From Pseudomonas costantinii (lineage in GTDB: Bacteria; Pseudomonadota; Gammaproteobacteria; Pseudomonadales; Pseudomonadaceae), in assembly GCF_001870435.1 (NCBI RefSeq), contig NZ_MDDR01000023.1, positions 1 to 58,740 of the forward strand: a stretch of 58,740 nt of DNA, written 5' to 3'. The position numbers and the translations under genes were made by a program. Under the pieces are notes generated by a model. That model did not search any database and had not been told where the DNA came from. It saw only the letters and a program-made list of their open reading frames with translations. Below are positions 9,165-18,143 of this stretch, one piece after another (position 1 is the stretch's first letter; each line of letters begins with the position of its first letter).

Positions 9165-10145
9165 TCAGGACTTGCGGGTGGCGTCGTCGAGCGCGAGGAT
9201 CGTATGCGCATTCGTCACCGTGGTTGCCAACGTATTGATCACCCCCGAGCGCAACGCGCCAAGCGTCGCCGCCGCCTTGGTGTTCTCACTGGCAATTGCC
9301 ACCACATCAGGAATGCGAAACAACTCCTGCACCGTCAGCCCGATCACCCGCCCTTGAATAGCGTTGACCGCAGGCTGCCCGTGAATGTCGATAAAGTCAT
9401 AGCCCATCATGTCACCCACCGTGCCGGACAACCGCGCCTGAGCGATTTCCTGCGGTGAAAACCAGCCCATGCGCACCATGTTGCTGTTCTCACTCATATC
9501 GCCAATACCAATCAGCGCAATATCGGCGCGGCGCGCACGATCAAGCGTCGAGCGCACCGTGTCGTTATTGATCAGCACACTGCGCAATTCCGGGTTGGCC
9601 ACCAAAGCTGGGGCGTACAAACTTTCACTCTCACCGCCAAAGCGCAGGGCCAGGCGTCGGCAAATGTGGTCGGGGTTCATGTATTCGCCCGCCTTGAGCG
9701 AACCGCCGATGGCACAGACAAATGTGCAATTGCGCGTCACCGGCAGGAACACGTTATCCGCCACTGCGCCCACGTTACGCCCCATGCCCACCGCGACGAT
9801 CATGCCGTCACTCAAGGTCTTGTTCAGGTAGTTGGCCACCAGGCTGGCGACGGCCGAACGCTGGGTATCCGGCTCACTGTGATCGACGGCAATCAACGCG
9901 CGGTCGAGCTTGAAGCGCTCCACCAGCGCCTGCTCCAGCTCGTTGTTCATCGCCGGGTGCTGCAACACGCGCACCTCGACAATCCCTTCATCGCGCGCAC
10001 GTTTGAGCAAGCGACTGACTTTCGCTCGCGACAGGTCGAAGCGCTTGGCGATGGCTTCCTGAGTGACGTTCTCGAGGTAATAGAGCATCGCCACTTCGGT
10101 CATCTGATCGATATCACTGGCCATGCGCTGGGTACTGTCACTCAT
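9165..10145 (-). CDS. SorC/DeoR-type sugar-binding transcriptional regulator
   Basis: 326 residues from the ATG chosen. An N-terminal helix-turn-helix (about residues 15-55, TQEAIAKRFDLSRAKVSRLL) is followed by the SorC effector domain (about 60-320), which resembles sugar-phosphate isomerases and binds a phosphorylated sugar. The ATG at 10145 gives MSDSTQRM; a TTG at 10172 with GGGAG upstream would add 9 residues and cannot be excluded. It probably responds to a tetrulose phosphate or related intermediate and controls both the rpiB-like gene and the divergent ABC/catabolic operon through the repeated TGACTGATCA sites at 10703 and 10863. Confidence 0.88.
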   Translation of the reverse strand: MSDSTQRMASDIDQMTEVAMLYYLENVTQEAIAKRFDLSRAKVSRLLKRARDEGIVEVRVLQHPAMNNELEQALVERFKLDRALIAVDHSEPDTQRSAVASLVANYLNKTLSDGMIVAVGMGRNVGAVADNVFLPVTRNCTFVCAIGGSLKAGEYMNPDHICRRLALRFGGESESLYAPALVANPELRSVLINNDTVRSTLDRARRADIALIGIGDMSENSNMVRMGWFSPQEIAQARLSGTVGDMMGYDFIDIHGQPAVNAIQGRVIGLTVQELFRIPDVVAIASENTKAAATLGALRSGVINTLATTVTNAHTILALDDATRKS

Positions 10146-10208
10146 GGGGACGGGCTTCCGTTTCGGCGTCAAAGGCGCATTCTCCCGACTCTTGCCCCGT
10201 CCCGTCCA

Positions 10209-10670
10209 CTACTGATGCCCATCGCGCTCGATCGCATTGATACGGTCGACCTTGGCCCCGGAACGCGCTGCCTCGAACTCCGATTCCAGGAACGCCTTGA
10301 CGATGCTTTTGGCCAGCTCTGCGCCGATCACCCGCGCACCGATGGACAGGATCTGCGCGTCATTGCTCTTGCGCGCGCGCTCCGCCGAATAGGTGTCATG
10401 GGCCTGCGCTGCACGAATGCCCAGTACTTTGTTGGCTGAAATAGCCATGCCAATTCCCGTGCCGCACACCAACACCCCCAGCCGCTGTTGCCCGGCATTG
10501 ATAGCAGTGGCCACCGCCAGGGCGATGTCCGGGTACAACACCGGCGCCGTGGAGTGAGTACCGAAGTCGGTCACCGGGTAACCCAGTGCCTCGATATGGC
10601 GCTTCAACAGCTCTTTGAGCTCAAAACCCGCTTCATCGCATCCGATAGCCACCGGGAAAGGTGTGTTCAT
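10209..10670 (-). CDS. RpiB/LacAB-family sugar-phosphate isomerase, probably tetrulose-phosphate specific
   Basis: 153 residues, full length for RpiB. The catalytic cysteine is C69 in VLVCGTGIGM, equivalent to C66 of E. coli RpiB (offset 3). With the same offset, E. coli H99, implicated in opening the furanose ring of ribose 5-phosphate, is S102 here (RKSND), and H10 is E13 (CDEAG). A four-carbon ketose phosphate cannot form the phosphorylated furanose ring, so loss of the ring-opening His fits an erythrulose 4-phosphate to erythrose 4-phosphate isomerase as described for tetritol pathways in mycobacteria and Brucella. It precedes the SorC-type regulator gene on the same strand and is divergent from the transporter. 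Ribose phosphate isomerase remains the conservative alternative. Confidence 0.85.
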   Translation of the reverse strand: MNTPFPVAIGCDEAGFELKELLKRHIEALGYPVTDFGTHSTAPVLYPDIALAVATAINAGQQRLGVLVCGTGIGMAISANKVLGIRAAQAHDTYSAERARKSNDAQILSIGARVIGAELAKSIVKAFLESEFEAARSGAKVDRINAIERDGHQ

Positions 10671-10702
10671 GGCGTCTGGCTCCGCTGCCGTGATCGTACT
10701 TA

Positions 10703-10720
10703 TGACTGATCATATGATCA
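10703..10720. promoter_or_regulatory. Candidate SorC-family operator, rpiB side
   Basis: TGACTGATCA followed by the perfect 14-bp palindrome TGATCATATGATCA (10707-10720), 33 bases upstream of the rpiB-like start. The 10-mer TGACTGATCA recurs at 10863 ahead of the divergent operon, as expected for a shared regulator. Confidence 0.5.
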
Positions 10721-10861
10721 TTCAGTGAAATTTCGCTCAGTCATTTCTCAGGCATTCACCCCTTTATGTCAAGCAGGTTTTAACTGACCTCACAGTCAAA
10801 GCAGCCTAAAAGGGCTTTATTGGCACGCAAGATGAGATTTACACCTTTTAAGTGAAAGAGA

Positions 10862-10891
10862 TTGACTGATCAGAATTTCATTTGATACACA
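10862..10891 (+). promoter_or_regulatory. Candidate operator and promoter, ABC side
   Basis: Second copy of TGACTGATCA (10863-10872). It overlaps a TTGACT hexamer (10862-10867) with a weak TACACA -10 about 18 bases downstream, before the sugar ABC operon. A repressor bound here would cover the -35 box. Confidence 0.45.
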
Positions 10892-10953
10892 TATGCTCAC
10901 AGCGAAACATGACTGTGCGACCTAATAAGAATTCACAGCACGAGGACACGCCG

Positions 10954-12441
10954 ATGGCCACGCCATTACTGCTCCAGGCTGAACACGTCGCCAAGGCTTA
11001 CGCCGGGGTCCCTGCCCTGCGTGACGGGCGCCTCTCTCTGCGGGCCGGCAGCGTCCACGCCTTGTGCGGCGGCAATGGCGCAGGCAAATCGACTTTCCTG
11101 AGTATTTTGATGGGCATCACCGCGCGTGACGCCGGGACCATCCTGCTCAACGGCACACCCGTACGGTTCAACCGCCCAAGCGAAGCCTTGGCGGCGGGGA
11201 TCGCGATGATCACCCAGGAGCTGGAACCCATCCCCTATATGACCGTCGCCGAAAACATCTGGCTGGGCCGCGAACCGCGTCGCGCCGGTTGCATCGTCGA
11301 CAGCAAGACCCTCAACCGCCGCACCCGCGAGCTGCTGGAAAGCCTGGAATTCGACGTCGACGCCACCAGCCCCATGCACCGCCTGAGCGTGGCGCAGATC
11401 CAACTGGTGGAAATCGCCAAGGCGTTCAGCCATGACTGCCAAGTGATGATCATGGACGAACCCACCTCCGCCATCGGCGAGCGTGAGGCTGAAACACTGT
11501 TCAAGGCCATCCGCCGCCTCACCGCACGCGGCGCCGGCATCGTGTATGTGTCCCACCGCCTGAGCGAACTGGCGCAGATCGCCGACGACTACAGCATCTT
11601 TCGCGACGGGGCTTTTGTGGAAAGCGGACGCATGGCCGACATCGACCGCAACCACTTGGTGCGCGGCATCGTCGGCCAGGAACTGACGCGCATCGACCAC
11701 AAGGTCGGCCGCGAATGCGCGGCCGATACCTGCCTGCAAGTCGACAACCTGAGCCGCAACGGTGAGTTCCACGACATCAGTCTGCAACTGCGCCAAGGCG
11801 AAATTCTCGGCATCTATGGCTTGATGGGTTCAGGGCGCAGCGAGTTTCTCAACTGCATCTACGGCCTGACGGTCGCGGATTCCGGCAGCGTCACCCTGCA
11901 AGGCAAACCCATGCCGATCGGCCTGCCCAAAGCCACGATCAACGCCGGCGTGTCGCTGGTTACCGAAGACCGTAAAGACAGCGGCCTGGTGCTGACCGGC
12001 AGCATTCTGTCGAACATTGCACTGTCGGCCTACAAACGCCTGTCGAGCTGGTCACTGATCAATGCGCGCAAGGAAACCCAGTTGGCCCAGGACATGGTCA
12101 AGCGCCTGCAGATCAAGACCACGTCACTGGAACTGCCGGTGGCCTCCATGAGCGGCGGCAACCAACAGAAAGTGGTGCTCGCCAAATGCCTGTCGACCGA
12201 GCCGGTGTGCCTGCTGTGCGACGAGCCCACCCGAGGCATCGACGAAGGCGCCAAGCAAGAGATCTATCACCTGCTGGACCAGTTCGTACGCGCCGGTGGC
12301 GCCGCCATTGTGGTGTCGTCGGAAGCCCCGGAACTGTTGCACCTGAGCGATCGCATCGCTGTATTCAAAGGCGGCAGGCTGGTGACCATCAGCACTGACA
12401 CCGCTCTTTCCCAGGAAGCTTTATTGAGTCTTGCCTCATGA
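10954..12441 (+). CDS. Sugar ABC transporter, ATP-binding protein (two nucleotide-binding domains)
   Basis: 495 residues, RbsA/XylG-type fusion of two ABC domains. The first has Walker A GGNGAGKST (about residue 38), a signature LSVAQIQ and Walker B VMIMDEPTS; the second has a degenerate Walker A (GLMGSGRSE), signature MSGGNQQK and Walker B LLCDEPTRG. Degeneracy of the second site is normal for this subfamily. The ATG at 10954 has GAGG upstream; the extra 24 codons of open frame would start inside the promoter region. It overlaps the permease gene by ATGA and heads the operon running to 18133. Confidence 0.93.
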   Translation: MATPLLLQAEHVAKAYAGVPALRDGRLSLRAGSVHALCGGNGAGKSTFLSILMGITARDAGTILLNGTPVRFNRPSEALAAGIAMITQELEPIPYMTVAENIWLGREPRRAGCIVDSKTLNRRTRELLESLEFDVDATSPMHRLSVAQIQLVEIAKAFSHDCQVMIMDEPTSAIGEREAETLFKAIRRLTARGAGIVYVSHRLSELAQIADDYSIFRDGAFVESGRMADIDRNHLVRGIVGQELTRIDHKVGRECAADTCLQVDNLSRNGEFHDISLQLRQGEILGIYGLMGSGRSEFLNCIYGLTVADSGSVTLQGKPMPIGLPKATINAGVSLVTEDRKDSGLVLTGSILSNIALSAYKRLSSWSLINARKETQLAQDMVKRLQIKTTSLELPVASMSGGNQQKVVLAKCLSTEPVCLLCDEPTRGIDEGAKQEIYHLLDQFVRAGGAAIVVSSEAPELLHLSDRIAVFKGGRLVTISTDTALSQEALLSLAS

Positions 12442-13415
12442 ATGCCAAAACCATCGCCCCACCCATGACCGCCCCACCGCGCAATCGTCTGCGCCTGTCC
12501 CTGGACCGTTTCGGCTTGCCGCTGGTGTTTATCCTGCTGTGCGTGGTGATGGCGTTTTCCAGCGAATACTTCATGACCTGGCGCAACTGGATGGACATCC
12601 TGCGCCAGACCTCGATCAACGGCATCCTCGCCGTAGGCATGACCTACGTGATCCTGACCAAGGGCATCGACCTGTCGGTGGGCTCGATCCTGGCGTTTGC
12701 CGGATTGTGCAGCGCGATGGTCGCGACCCAGGGTTACGGCCTGCTCGCCGCCGTCAGCGCCGGGATGTTTGCCGGGGCGATGCTCGGGGTGGTGAATGGC
12801 TTTATGGTCGCCAACCTGTCGATCCCACCGTTCGTGGCCACCCTCGGCATGCTCAGCGTCGCGAGGGGCATGACCTTCATCCTCAATGACGGCAGCCCGA
12901 TCACCGATTTGCCCGACGCCTACCTGGCGCTGGGCATCGGCAAGATCGGCCCGATTGGCATCCCGATCATCATCTTCGCCGTGGTCGCACTGATCTTCTG
13001 GATGGTGCTGCGCTACACCACCTACGGCCGTTATGTGTATGCGGTGGGCGGCAATGAAAAGAGCGCGCGCACCTCCGGCATTGGGGTGCGCAAGGTGATG
13101 TTCTCGGTGTACGTGGTGTCGGGCTTGCTCGCCGGACTGGCGGGTGTGGTGCTGTCGGCACGCACCACCTCCGCCCTGCCCCAGGCCGGGGTTTCCTATG
13201 AGCTGGACGCGATCGCCGCGGTGGTCATCGGCGGCACCAGCCTGTCGGGCGGCACCGGGAGCATCGTCGGCACGCTGTTTGGTGCGCTGTTGATCGGGGT
13301 GATCAACAACGGGCTGAACCTGCTCGGCGTCTCCTCCTATTACCAGCAGGTCGCCAAGGGCCTGATCATCGTGTTCGCCGTACTGATCGACGTGTGGCGC
13401 AAGAAAAAACGCTAG
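12438..13415 (+). CDS. Sugar ABC transporter permease
   Basis: A 325-residue integral membrane protein of the RbsC/BPD_transp_2 family with about eight to ten hydrophobic segments and the family motif [16 protein letters not shown]. Conserved C-terminal features include [21 protein letters not shown] single permease gene with a double ATPase and one binding protein completes a ribose-type importer. The start is translationally coupled to the ATPase stop. Confidence 0.93.
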   Translation: MNAKTIAPPMTAPPRNRLRLSLDRFGLPLVFILLCVVMAFSSEYFMTWRNWMDILRQTSINGILAVGMTYVILTKGIDLSVGSILAFAGLCSAMVATQGYGLLAAVSAGMFAGAMLGVVNGFMVANLSIPPFVATLGMLSVARGMTFILNDGSPITDLPDAYLALGIGKIGPIGIPIIIFAVVALIFWMVLRYTTYGRYVYAVGGNEKSARTSGIGVRKVMFSVYVVSGLLAGLAGVVLSARTTSALPQAGVSYELDAIAAVVIGGTSLSGGTGSIVGTLFGALLIGVINNGLNLLGVSSYYQQVAKGLIIVFAVLIDVWRKKKR

Positions 13416-13472
13416 TCGCTTTGCCTCGAAAAATGAACTGAACGACCCACAACAATAAGCGGAGTTCTCACC

Positions 13473-14480
13473 ATGAAACCTGGAATGTCTTTGGCTGCCG
13501 TCGCGGCCCTCTCCCTGCTCGCCAGCAGTATTGCCCTCGCGGCCGATGGCAAGACCTACAAAATCGGCGCCGCCGTCTACGGCCTCAAGGGCCAGTTCAT
13601 GCAGAACTGGGTCCGCGAGTTGAAGGAGCACCCGGCCGTCAAGGACGGCACTGTGCAGTTGACCGTGTTCGACGGCAACTATGACGCCCTGACCCAGAAC
13701 AACCAGATCGAAAACATGGTGACCCAGCACTACGACGCCATCCTGTTCGTGCCGATCGACACCAAGGCCGGCGTGGGCACCGTGAAGCAAGCCATGAGCA
13801 ACGACGTGGTGGTCATCGCCTCCAATACGAAAGTAGCCGATGCCTCTGTGCCCTACGTGGGCAATGACGACGTGGAAGGCGGCCGCCTGCAGGCACAAGC
13901 CATGGTCGACAAGCTCAACGGCAAAGGCAACGTGGTGATCATCCAGGGTCCGATTGGCCAGTCGGCGCAGATCGACCGGGAAAAAGGCGAACTGGAAGTG
14001 CTGAGCAAGCACCCGGACATCAAGATCATCGAGAAAAAAACCGCTAACTGGGACCGCGCCCAGGCCATGACCCTCACCGAGGATTGGCTGAACGCCCACC
14101 CCAAAGGCATCAACGGCGTGATCGCGCAGAACGACGACATGGCACTGGGCGCTGTGCAAGCGCTGAAATCCCATGGGCTGTCCTCCAAGGACGTGCCGGT
14201 GACCTCCATCGACGGCATGCCGGACGCGATCCAGGCAGCGAAAAAAGACGAGGTCACCACCTTCCTGCAAGACGCCCAAGCCCAATCCCAAGGTGCGCTG
14301 GATGTGGCGCTGCGCGCACTGGCCGGCAAGGACTACAAGCCGCAGTCGGTGATCTGGGAGCGCTATGCCAAGGACGTGAAATGGGGCGATGGCACCGCCA
14401 AGAACTACATCCTGCCCTGGGTGCCGGTAACCAATGCCAATGCGGATGCGCTGTACAAACAAGTCAGCGGCGGTAAGTAA
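13473..14480 (+). CDS. Sugar ABC transporter substrate-binding protein (RbsB-like)
   Basis: A 335-residue periplasmic binding protein of the type I (RbsB/LacI-like) fold. The signal peptide MKPGMSLAAVAALSLLASS... ends about residue 24 (ALA|ADGK). Body motifs include AILFVPIDTKAGVGTVKQA and NGVIAQNDDMALGAVQALK, typical of sugar-binding periplasmic proteins. Downstream enzymes suggest the ligand is a tetritol such as erythritol or threitol. A perfect REP hairpin follows 4 bases after the stop. Confidence 0.92.
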   Translation: MKPGMSLAAVAALSLLASSIALAADGKTYKIGAAVYGLKGQFMQNWVRELKEHPAVKDGTVQLTVFDGNYDALTQNNQIENMVTQHYDAILFVPIDTKAGVGTVKQAMSNDVVVIASNTKVADASVPYVGNDDVEGGRLQAQAMVDKLNGKGNVVIIQGPIGQSAQIDREKGELEVLSKHPDIKIIEKKTANWDRAQAMTLTEDWLNAHPKGINGVIAQNDDMALGAVQALKSHGLSSKDVPVTSIDGMPDAIQAAKKDEVTTFLQDAQAQSQGALDVALRALAGKDYKPQSVIWERYAKDVKWGDGTAKNYILPWVPVTNANADALYKQVSGGK

Positions 14481-14483
14481 CCT

Positions 14484-14514
14484 GATCGTTCCCACGCTCC
14501 GCGTGGGAACGATC
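14484..14514. repeat. Single REP hairpin
   Basis: GATCGTTCCCACGC-TCC-GCGTGGGAACGATC, a perfect 14-bp stem with a 3-base loop, directly after the binding-protein stop and 15 bases before the SDR gene. It probably stabilises the upstream transporter mRNA relative to the enzymes. Confidence 0.9.
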
Positions 14515-14529
14515 ATAGAGGAGTCATTC

Positions 14530-15285
14530 ATGTCTGGATTCTGGAACCAAGCCTTCGACCTCACCGGCCGTTGCGCGGTGATCACCGGGGGGGCCGCCGG
14601 GATCGGCCTGGCCTGTGCCAACTTGCTGGTGGAACGCGGCGCCCGCGTAGCGCTGCTCGACCGCGACCCGGCAGTGGCGCAAGTCGCGGCCAGCCTGGGC
14701 GCCGGGCATCTGGGCATTGCCGTCGACCTCAGCCAAATAGACCAGGTACAACACACCATCGACACGGTTTTCGAACACTTCCAGCGCCTGGATTACCTGA
14801 TCAACAGCGCCGGTGTCGTCCTGCTGGACAAAGCCATCGACATCAACGAAAGCGCCTGGGACATCACCCTGGATATCAATCTAAAGGCCAGCTTCTTCGT
14901 CGCCCAAGCCTGCGCCAAACACATGCTGGCCCAGGGCAGTGGGCGCATCGTCAACCTCGCCTCCCAAGCCGCCGTGATTGGCCTGGACCGCCACGTTGCC
15001 TACTGCGCGAGCAAGGCGGCGATCGTCGGCATGACCAAGGTGTTGGCCATGGAATGGGCGCCGCAGATCAACGTCAACGCCATCTCCCCCACCATCGTCG
15101 AAACCGCGCTGGGCAAGAAAGCCTGGGCCGGTGAAGTGGGCGAACGCGCCAAATTGCAGATCCCGGCAGGCCGCTTTGCGCAACCGGAAGAAATCGCCGG
15201 GCTGGCGTTGTACCTGCTCAGCGATGCCGCCCAGATGATCACCGGCGCGAACATGGTGATCGACGGCGGCTACAGCATCCAGTAA
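14530..15285 (+). CDS. Short-chain dehydrogenase, GolD/DthD (D-threitol dehydrogenase) type
   Basis: A 251-residue classical SDR. The NAD(P)-binding TGGAAGIG motif is at residues 19-26, and the catalytic set is N92 (NSAG), S145, Y158 and K162 (YCASK). The start at 14530 has a GAGG about 8 bases upstream and excludes the REP hairpin. SDRs of this type beside RpiB-like isomerases and DhaK-like kinases oxidise threitol or erythritol to erythrulose. It forms a set with the zinc dehydrogenase that follows, so the operon may handle two stereoisomers. Exact substrate is inference. Confidence 0.85.
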   Translation: MSGFWNQAFDLTGRCAVITGGAAGIGLACANLLVERGARVALLDRDPAVAQVAASLGAGHLGIAVDLSQIDQVQHTIDTVFEHFQRLDYLINSAGVVLLDKAIDINESAWDITLDINLKASFFVAQACAKHMLAQGSGRIVNLASQAAVIGLDRHVAYCASKAAIVGMTKVLAMEWAPQINVNAISPTIVETALGKKAWAGEVGERAKLQIPAGRFAQPEEIAGLALYLLSDAAQMITGANMVIDGGYSIQ

Positions 15286-15311
15286 TTCATTTTTTGTCGT
15301 GAGGTTTTGTC

Positions 15312-16427
15312 ATGTCCACCGTCACCGAACGTACACCTGAACAACTGTCCCCGACTATCCCGAAGACCATGCAGGCGGTGGTCTGCCATGGCCCGGAAGA
15401 TTACCGCCTGGAAACCGTCGACGTGCCTACCCCAGGACCCGATGAAATCCTCACCAAGGTTGAGCTGTGCGGCATCTGCATGGGCGACATCAAGACCTAT
15501 CGCGGCGCGCCCTCGTTCTGGGGCGATGCCGAGCAACCGCGCTATGTGAAACCGCCGATGATTCCCGGGCATGAATTCGTGTGTCGCGTGGTCGCCCTGG
15601 GCCCAGGCGCAGAGAAACGCGGGGTGAAGGTCGGCGACCGGGTAATCTCCGAGCAAATCGTGCCGTGCTGGGGCTGCCGTTTCTGCAACCACGGCCAGTA
15701 TTGGATGTGCCAGAAGCATGACCTTTATGGTTTCCAGAACAATGTGCAGGGCGCCATGGCTCAGTACATGATCTTCACCAAGGAAGGCATTATCCACAAA
15801 GTGCCGGATTCCATTGCGCCGGATGAAGCGATCCTGATTGAACCGCTGGCGTGCTCGCTGCACGCGGCGGAACGCGCCAACGTGGATTTTGACGATGTCG
15901 TAGTAGTCGCCGGCGCCGGCACCCTGGGCCTGGGAATCATCGGCGCGGTGCGCATGCGCAACCCGAAAAAGCTCATTGTGCTGGACATGAAACCCGAGCG
16001 CGCCGCCCTCGCCCTGCGTATGGGCGCCGATGAAGTGTGGAACCCGGCCGAGGTGGACGTGCTGGCCAAGATCCGCGAGATTACCGAGGGCTACGGTTGC
16101 GACATCTATATCGAAGCCACCGGGCATCACAAGGCGGTAAACCAAGGCTTGGCGATGCTGCGCAAGTTGGGACGCTTCGTCGAATTCAGCGTATTTAATG
16201 ACGAAGCCACGGTGGACTGGTCGATTATTGGCGACCGCAAGGAACTGGACGTACTGGGCTCGCACTTGGGGCCGTATATGTACCCACGCGCCATCGACTT
16301 TATCGGCAATCGCAAGATCGATATGCGCGACGTGGTGACCCATAAGTTTGCGCTGGCGGATTTCAAGGAAGCCTTTGCGGTGATGGAGCGCGGGGACAAG
16401 TCGCTGAAGGTAGTCCTCGAACCTTAA
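15312..16427 (+). CDS. Zinc-dependent dehydrogenase, erythritol/L-threitol dehydrogenase type
   Basis: A 371-residue medium-chain dehydrogenase. Catalytic zinc ligands include C53 (ELCGICMGD) and the His of PGHEF. The structural zinc site shows four cysteines (PCWGCRFCNHGQYWMC). The Rossmann motif is GAGTLGLGIIGA. The arrangement matches polyol dehydrogenases; together with the kinase and isomerase genes it suggests oxidation of erythritol or L-threitol to erythrulose. It starts 26 bases after the SDR with a GAGG site. Sorbitol-type dehydrogenase is the alternative. Confidence 0.85.
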   Translation: MSTVTERTPEQLSPTIPKTMQAVVCHGPEDYRLETVDVPTPGPDEILTKVELCGICMGDIKTYRGAPSFWGDAEQPRYVKPPMIPGHEFVCRVVALGPGAEKRGVKVGDRVISEQIVPCWGCRFCNHGQYWMCQKHDLYGFQNNVQGAMAQYMIFTKEGIIHKVPDSIAPDEAILIEPLACSLHAAERANVDFDDVVVVAGAGTLGLGIIGAVRMRNPKKLIVLDMKPERAALALRMGADEVWNPAEVDVLAKIREITEGYGCDIYIEATGHHKAVNQGLAMLRKLGRFVEFSVFNDEATVDWSIIGDRKELDVLGSHLGPYMYPRAIDFIGNRKIDMRDVVTHKFALADFKEAFAVMERGDKSLKVVLEP

Positions 16428-16483
16428 GAACACATATTGGGTTGTCATCGCTCATATAGAACAAAAACACAGGAACCCGCGTT

Positions 16484-17485
16484 ATGAATCGAGTCATCAA
16501 CGATCCGGACCAAGTGGTCGAGGATATGCTGCGCGGCATCCTGGTCGCGCACCCTGAGTTGCGCCAATACGAGTCCAACCCACGGGTCATCGGCAAGGCC
16601 AAGCCGTCCGGGCAAGGCCGCGTCGGTATCGTCACCGGCGGCGGTTCCGGCCATGAGCCGGCCTTTCTCGGCTATGTCGGCCCAGGCCTGGTGGACGCCG
16701 TGGCCGTCGGCGAGATTTTTTCTTCGCCCACCGCCAAGAGCTTTTTCGACGCCTTCCGCGCCGCCGATCATGGCGCGGGCGTGGCCTGCCTGTACGGCAA
16801 CTACGCCGGCGACAATATGAACGTGAAGCTGGCAATGAAGATGGCCGCCAGCAAAGACATGCGCATCCGCACCGTGGTCGCCAACGACGACGTGGCCTCC
16901 GCGCCCAAGGCCGATATTGCCAAGCGGCGCGGGGTGGCCGGGGAAATTTTCATGTGGAAGGTCGGCGGTGCGGCTGCCGCCCAACATTACGACCTGGACG
17001 GCGTGATTCGTGTCGCCCAGAAGGCCGTCGATCACTGCCGCTCGATTGGGATCGGCCTCACGCCCTGCACCATTGCCGCGGTGGGCAAGCCGAACTTCCA
17101 GATCCCCGACGGCCAAATGGAGCTGGGGATCGGCCATCACGGCGAACCGGGTATCGAAGTCATCCCCATCGAGTCCGCCGCCGCCATGGCCGAACGCATG
17201 CTCGCGCCGATCCTCGCCGACCGTGATTTCAGCAAGGACGACAGCATCGTGGTGCTGGTCTCCGGCCTTGGCGCCACGCCGGTGATGGAGCTGTACATTT
17301 TCTACGCCGAGGTGGAGCGCCAGCTCAAGGCCAAGGGCTTGAAGATTCACCGCTGCTACGTGGGCAACTATTTCACCTCCCTGGAAATGATGGGCGTAAC
17401 CCTGACCCTGCTCGGCCTCGACGCGGAGCTTAAAACCCTGATCGACCAACCCTGCCGTTCCATCGGCATGACCCAGGCGGAGTGA
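16484..17485 (+). CDS. DhaK-type dihydroxyacetone/erythrulose kinase, substrate-binding subunit
   Basis: 333 residues, DhaK domain throughout. TGGGSGHEPAFLGYVG (from residue 51) forms part of the substrate site, and H218 or H219 in the ELGIGHHGEPG motif is the histidine that binds the ketose covalently. A separate DhaL-type subunit follows 3 bases after the stop. No DhaM phosphotransferase gene is nearby, so the pair is probably ATP dependent. In this context the ketose is likely erythrulose; dihydroxyacetone is the alternative. Confidence 0.88.
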   Translation: MNRVINDPDQVVEDMLRGILVAHPELRQYESNPRVIGKAKPSGQGRVGIVTGGGSGHEPAFLGYVGPGLVDAVAVGEIFSSPTAKSFFDAFRAADHGAGVACLYGNYAGDNMNVKLAMKMAASKDMRIRTVVANDDVASAPKADIAKRRGVAGEIFMWKVGGAAAAQHYDLDGVIRVAQKAVDHCRSIGIGLTPCTIAAVGKPNFQIPDGQMELGIGHHGEPGIEVIPIESAAAMAERMLAPILADRDFSKDDSIVVLVSGLGATPVMELYIFYAEVERQLKAKGLKIHRCYVGNYFTSLEMMGVTLTLLGLDAELKTLIDQPCRSIGMTQAE

Positions 17486-17488
17486 ACC

Positions 17489-18133
17489 ATGAGCCAGCAT
17501 TTTTCCACCCGCGACGGCGGCGCCATCGTGACCGATCTGGTCAGCGTGATCGTGGCCAACCGTGAGTACCTCAGCGAAATCGACGGCGCGATTGGCGACG
17601 GCGACCACGGCATCAACATGGCCAAGGGTTTCGCCCATTGCGGACGCACCATCGAGGGCCGTCAATTGACCTTGGCCGAAGCGCTGGACGAGCTGACTTT
17701 GAGCTTGATGGAAGGCATCGGCGGCTCCATGGGGCCACTGTATGGCAGCCTGTTTATCGGCATGGCCGATGAAGTGCGCAGCAGTGACGACATCGACGCC
17801 GCAACCTTTGCCCACCTGCTGCGCGGTGGCTTGACCTCGTTGCAGGACATTACCGAGGCAGGTGTGGGCGACAAGTGCCTGATGGACACGCTGATCCCGG
17901 CGGTTGAAGCCTTTGAGCGAGCGCACGCTGGCGGAGCCTCTTTCAATGATGCCCTGGAGTCGATGAAAATCGCCGCCTCACAAGGGCGCGACTCAACCAA
18001 GGACCTGGTGGCAAAAATCGGCCGAGCCAGCCGTTTGGGCGAGCGCTCACTGGGGGTGCTGGATGCAGGGGCAGTGTCGTGCTGCCTGATCCTCACGCGC
18101 CTGGCGGACTCCGTTCAGCCCCGCCTCACCTGA
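17489..18133 (+). CDS. DhaL-type kinase subunit (nucleotide-binding)
   Basis: A 214-residue DhaL domain protein. The magnesium/nucleotide-binding motif is GAIGDGDHGINM, and the nucleotide loop is GIGGSMGPLYGSLF. It is translated just after the DhaK subunit; GGAG lies within the end of that gene. The two subunits together phosphorylate a ketose. In many organisms the two domains are fused; here they are split. It is the last gene of the operon, which ends at a very long hairpin. Confidence 0.87.
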   Translation: MSQHFSTRDGGAIVTDLVSVIVANREYLSEIDGAIGDGDHGINMAKGFAHCGRTIEGRQLTLAEALDELTLSLMEGIGGSMGPLYGSLFIGMADEVRSSDDIDAATFAHLLRGGLTSLQDITEAGVGDKCLMDTLIPAVEAFERAHAGGASFNDALESMKIAASQGRDSTKDLVAKIGRASRLGERSLGVLDAGAVSCCLILTRLADSVQPRLT

Positions 18134-18143
18134 CCCAAACCCG

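Noticed and set aside
12267..14765. Open frame of 832 codons on the minus strand across the sugar ABC genes
   Set aside because: It is antisense to three clearly recognisable genes, has no family features, and arises from the GC-rich codon pattern. The same holds for other long antisense frames such as 1347-2822, 7055-8917 and 52808-54220.
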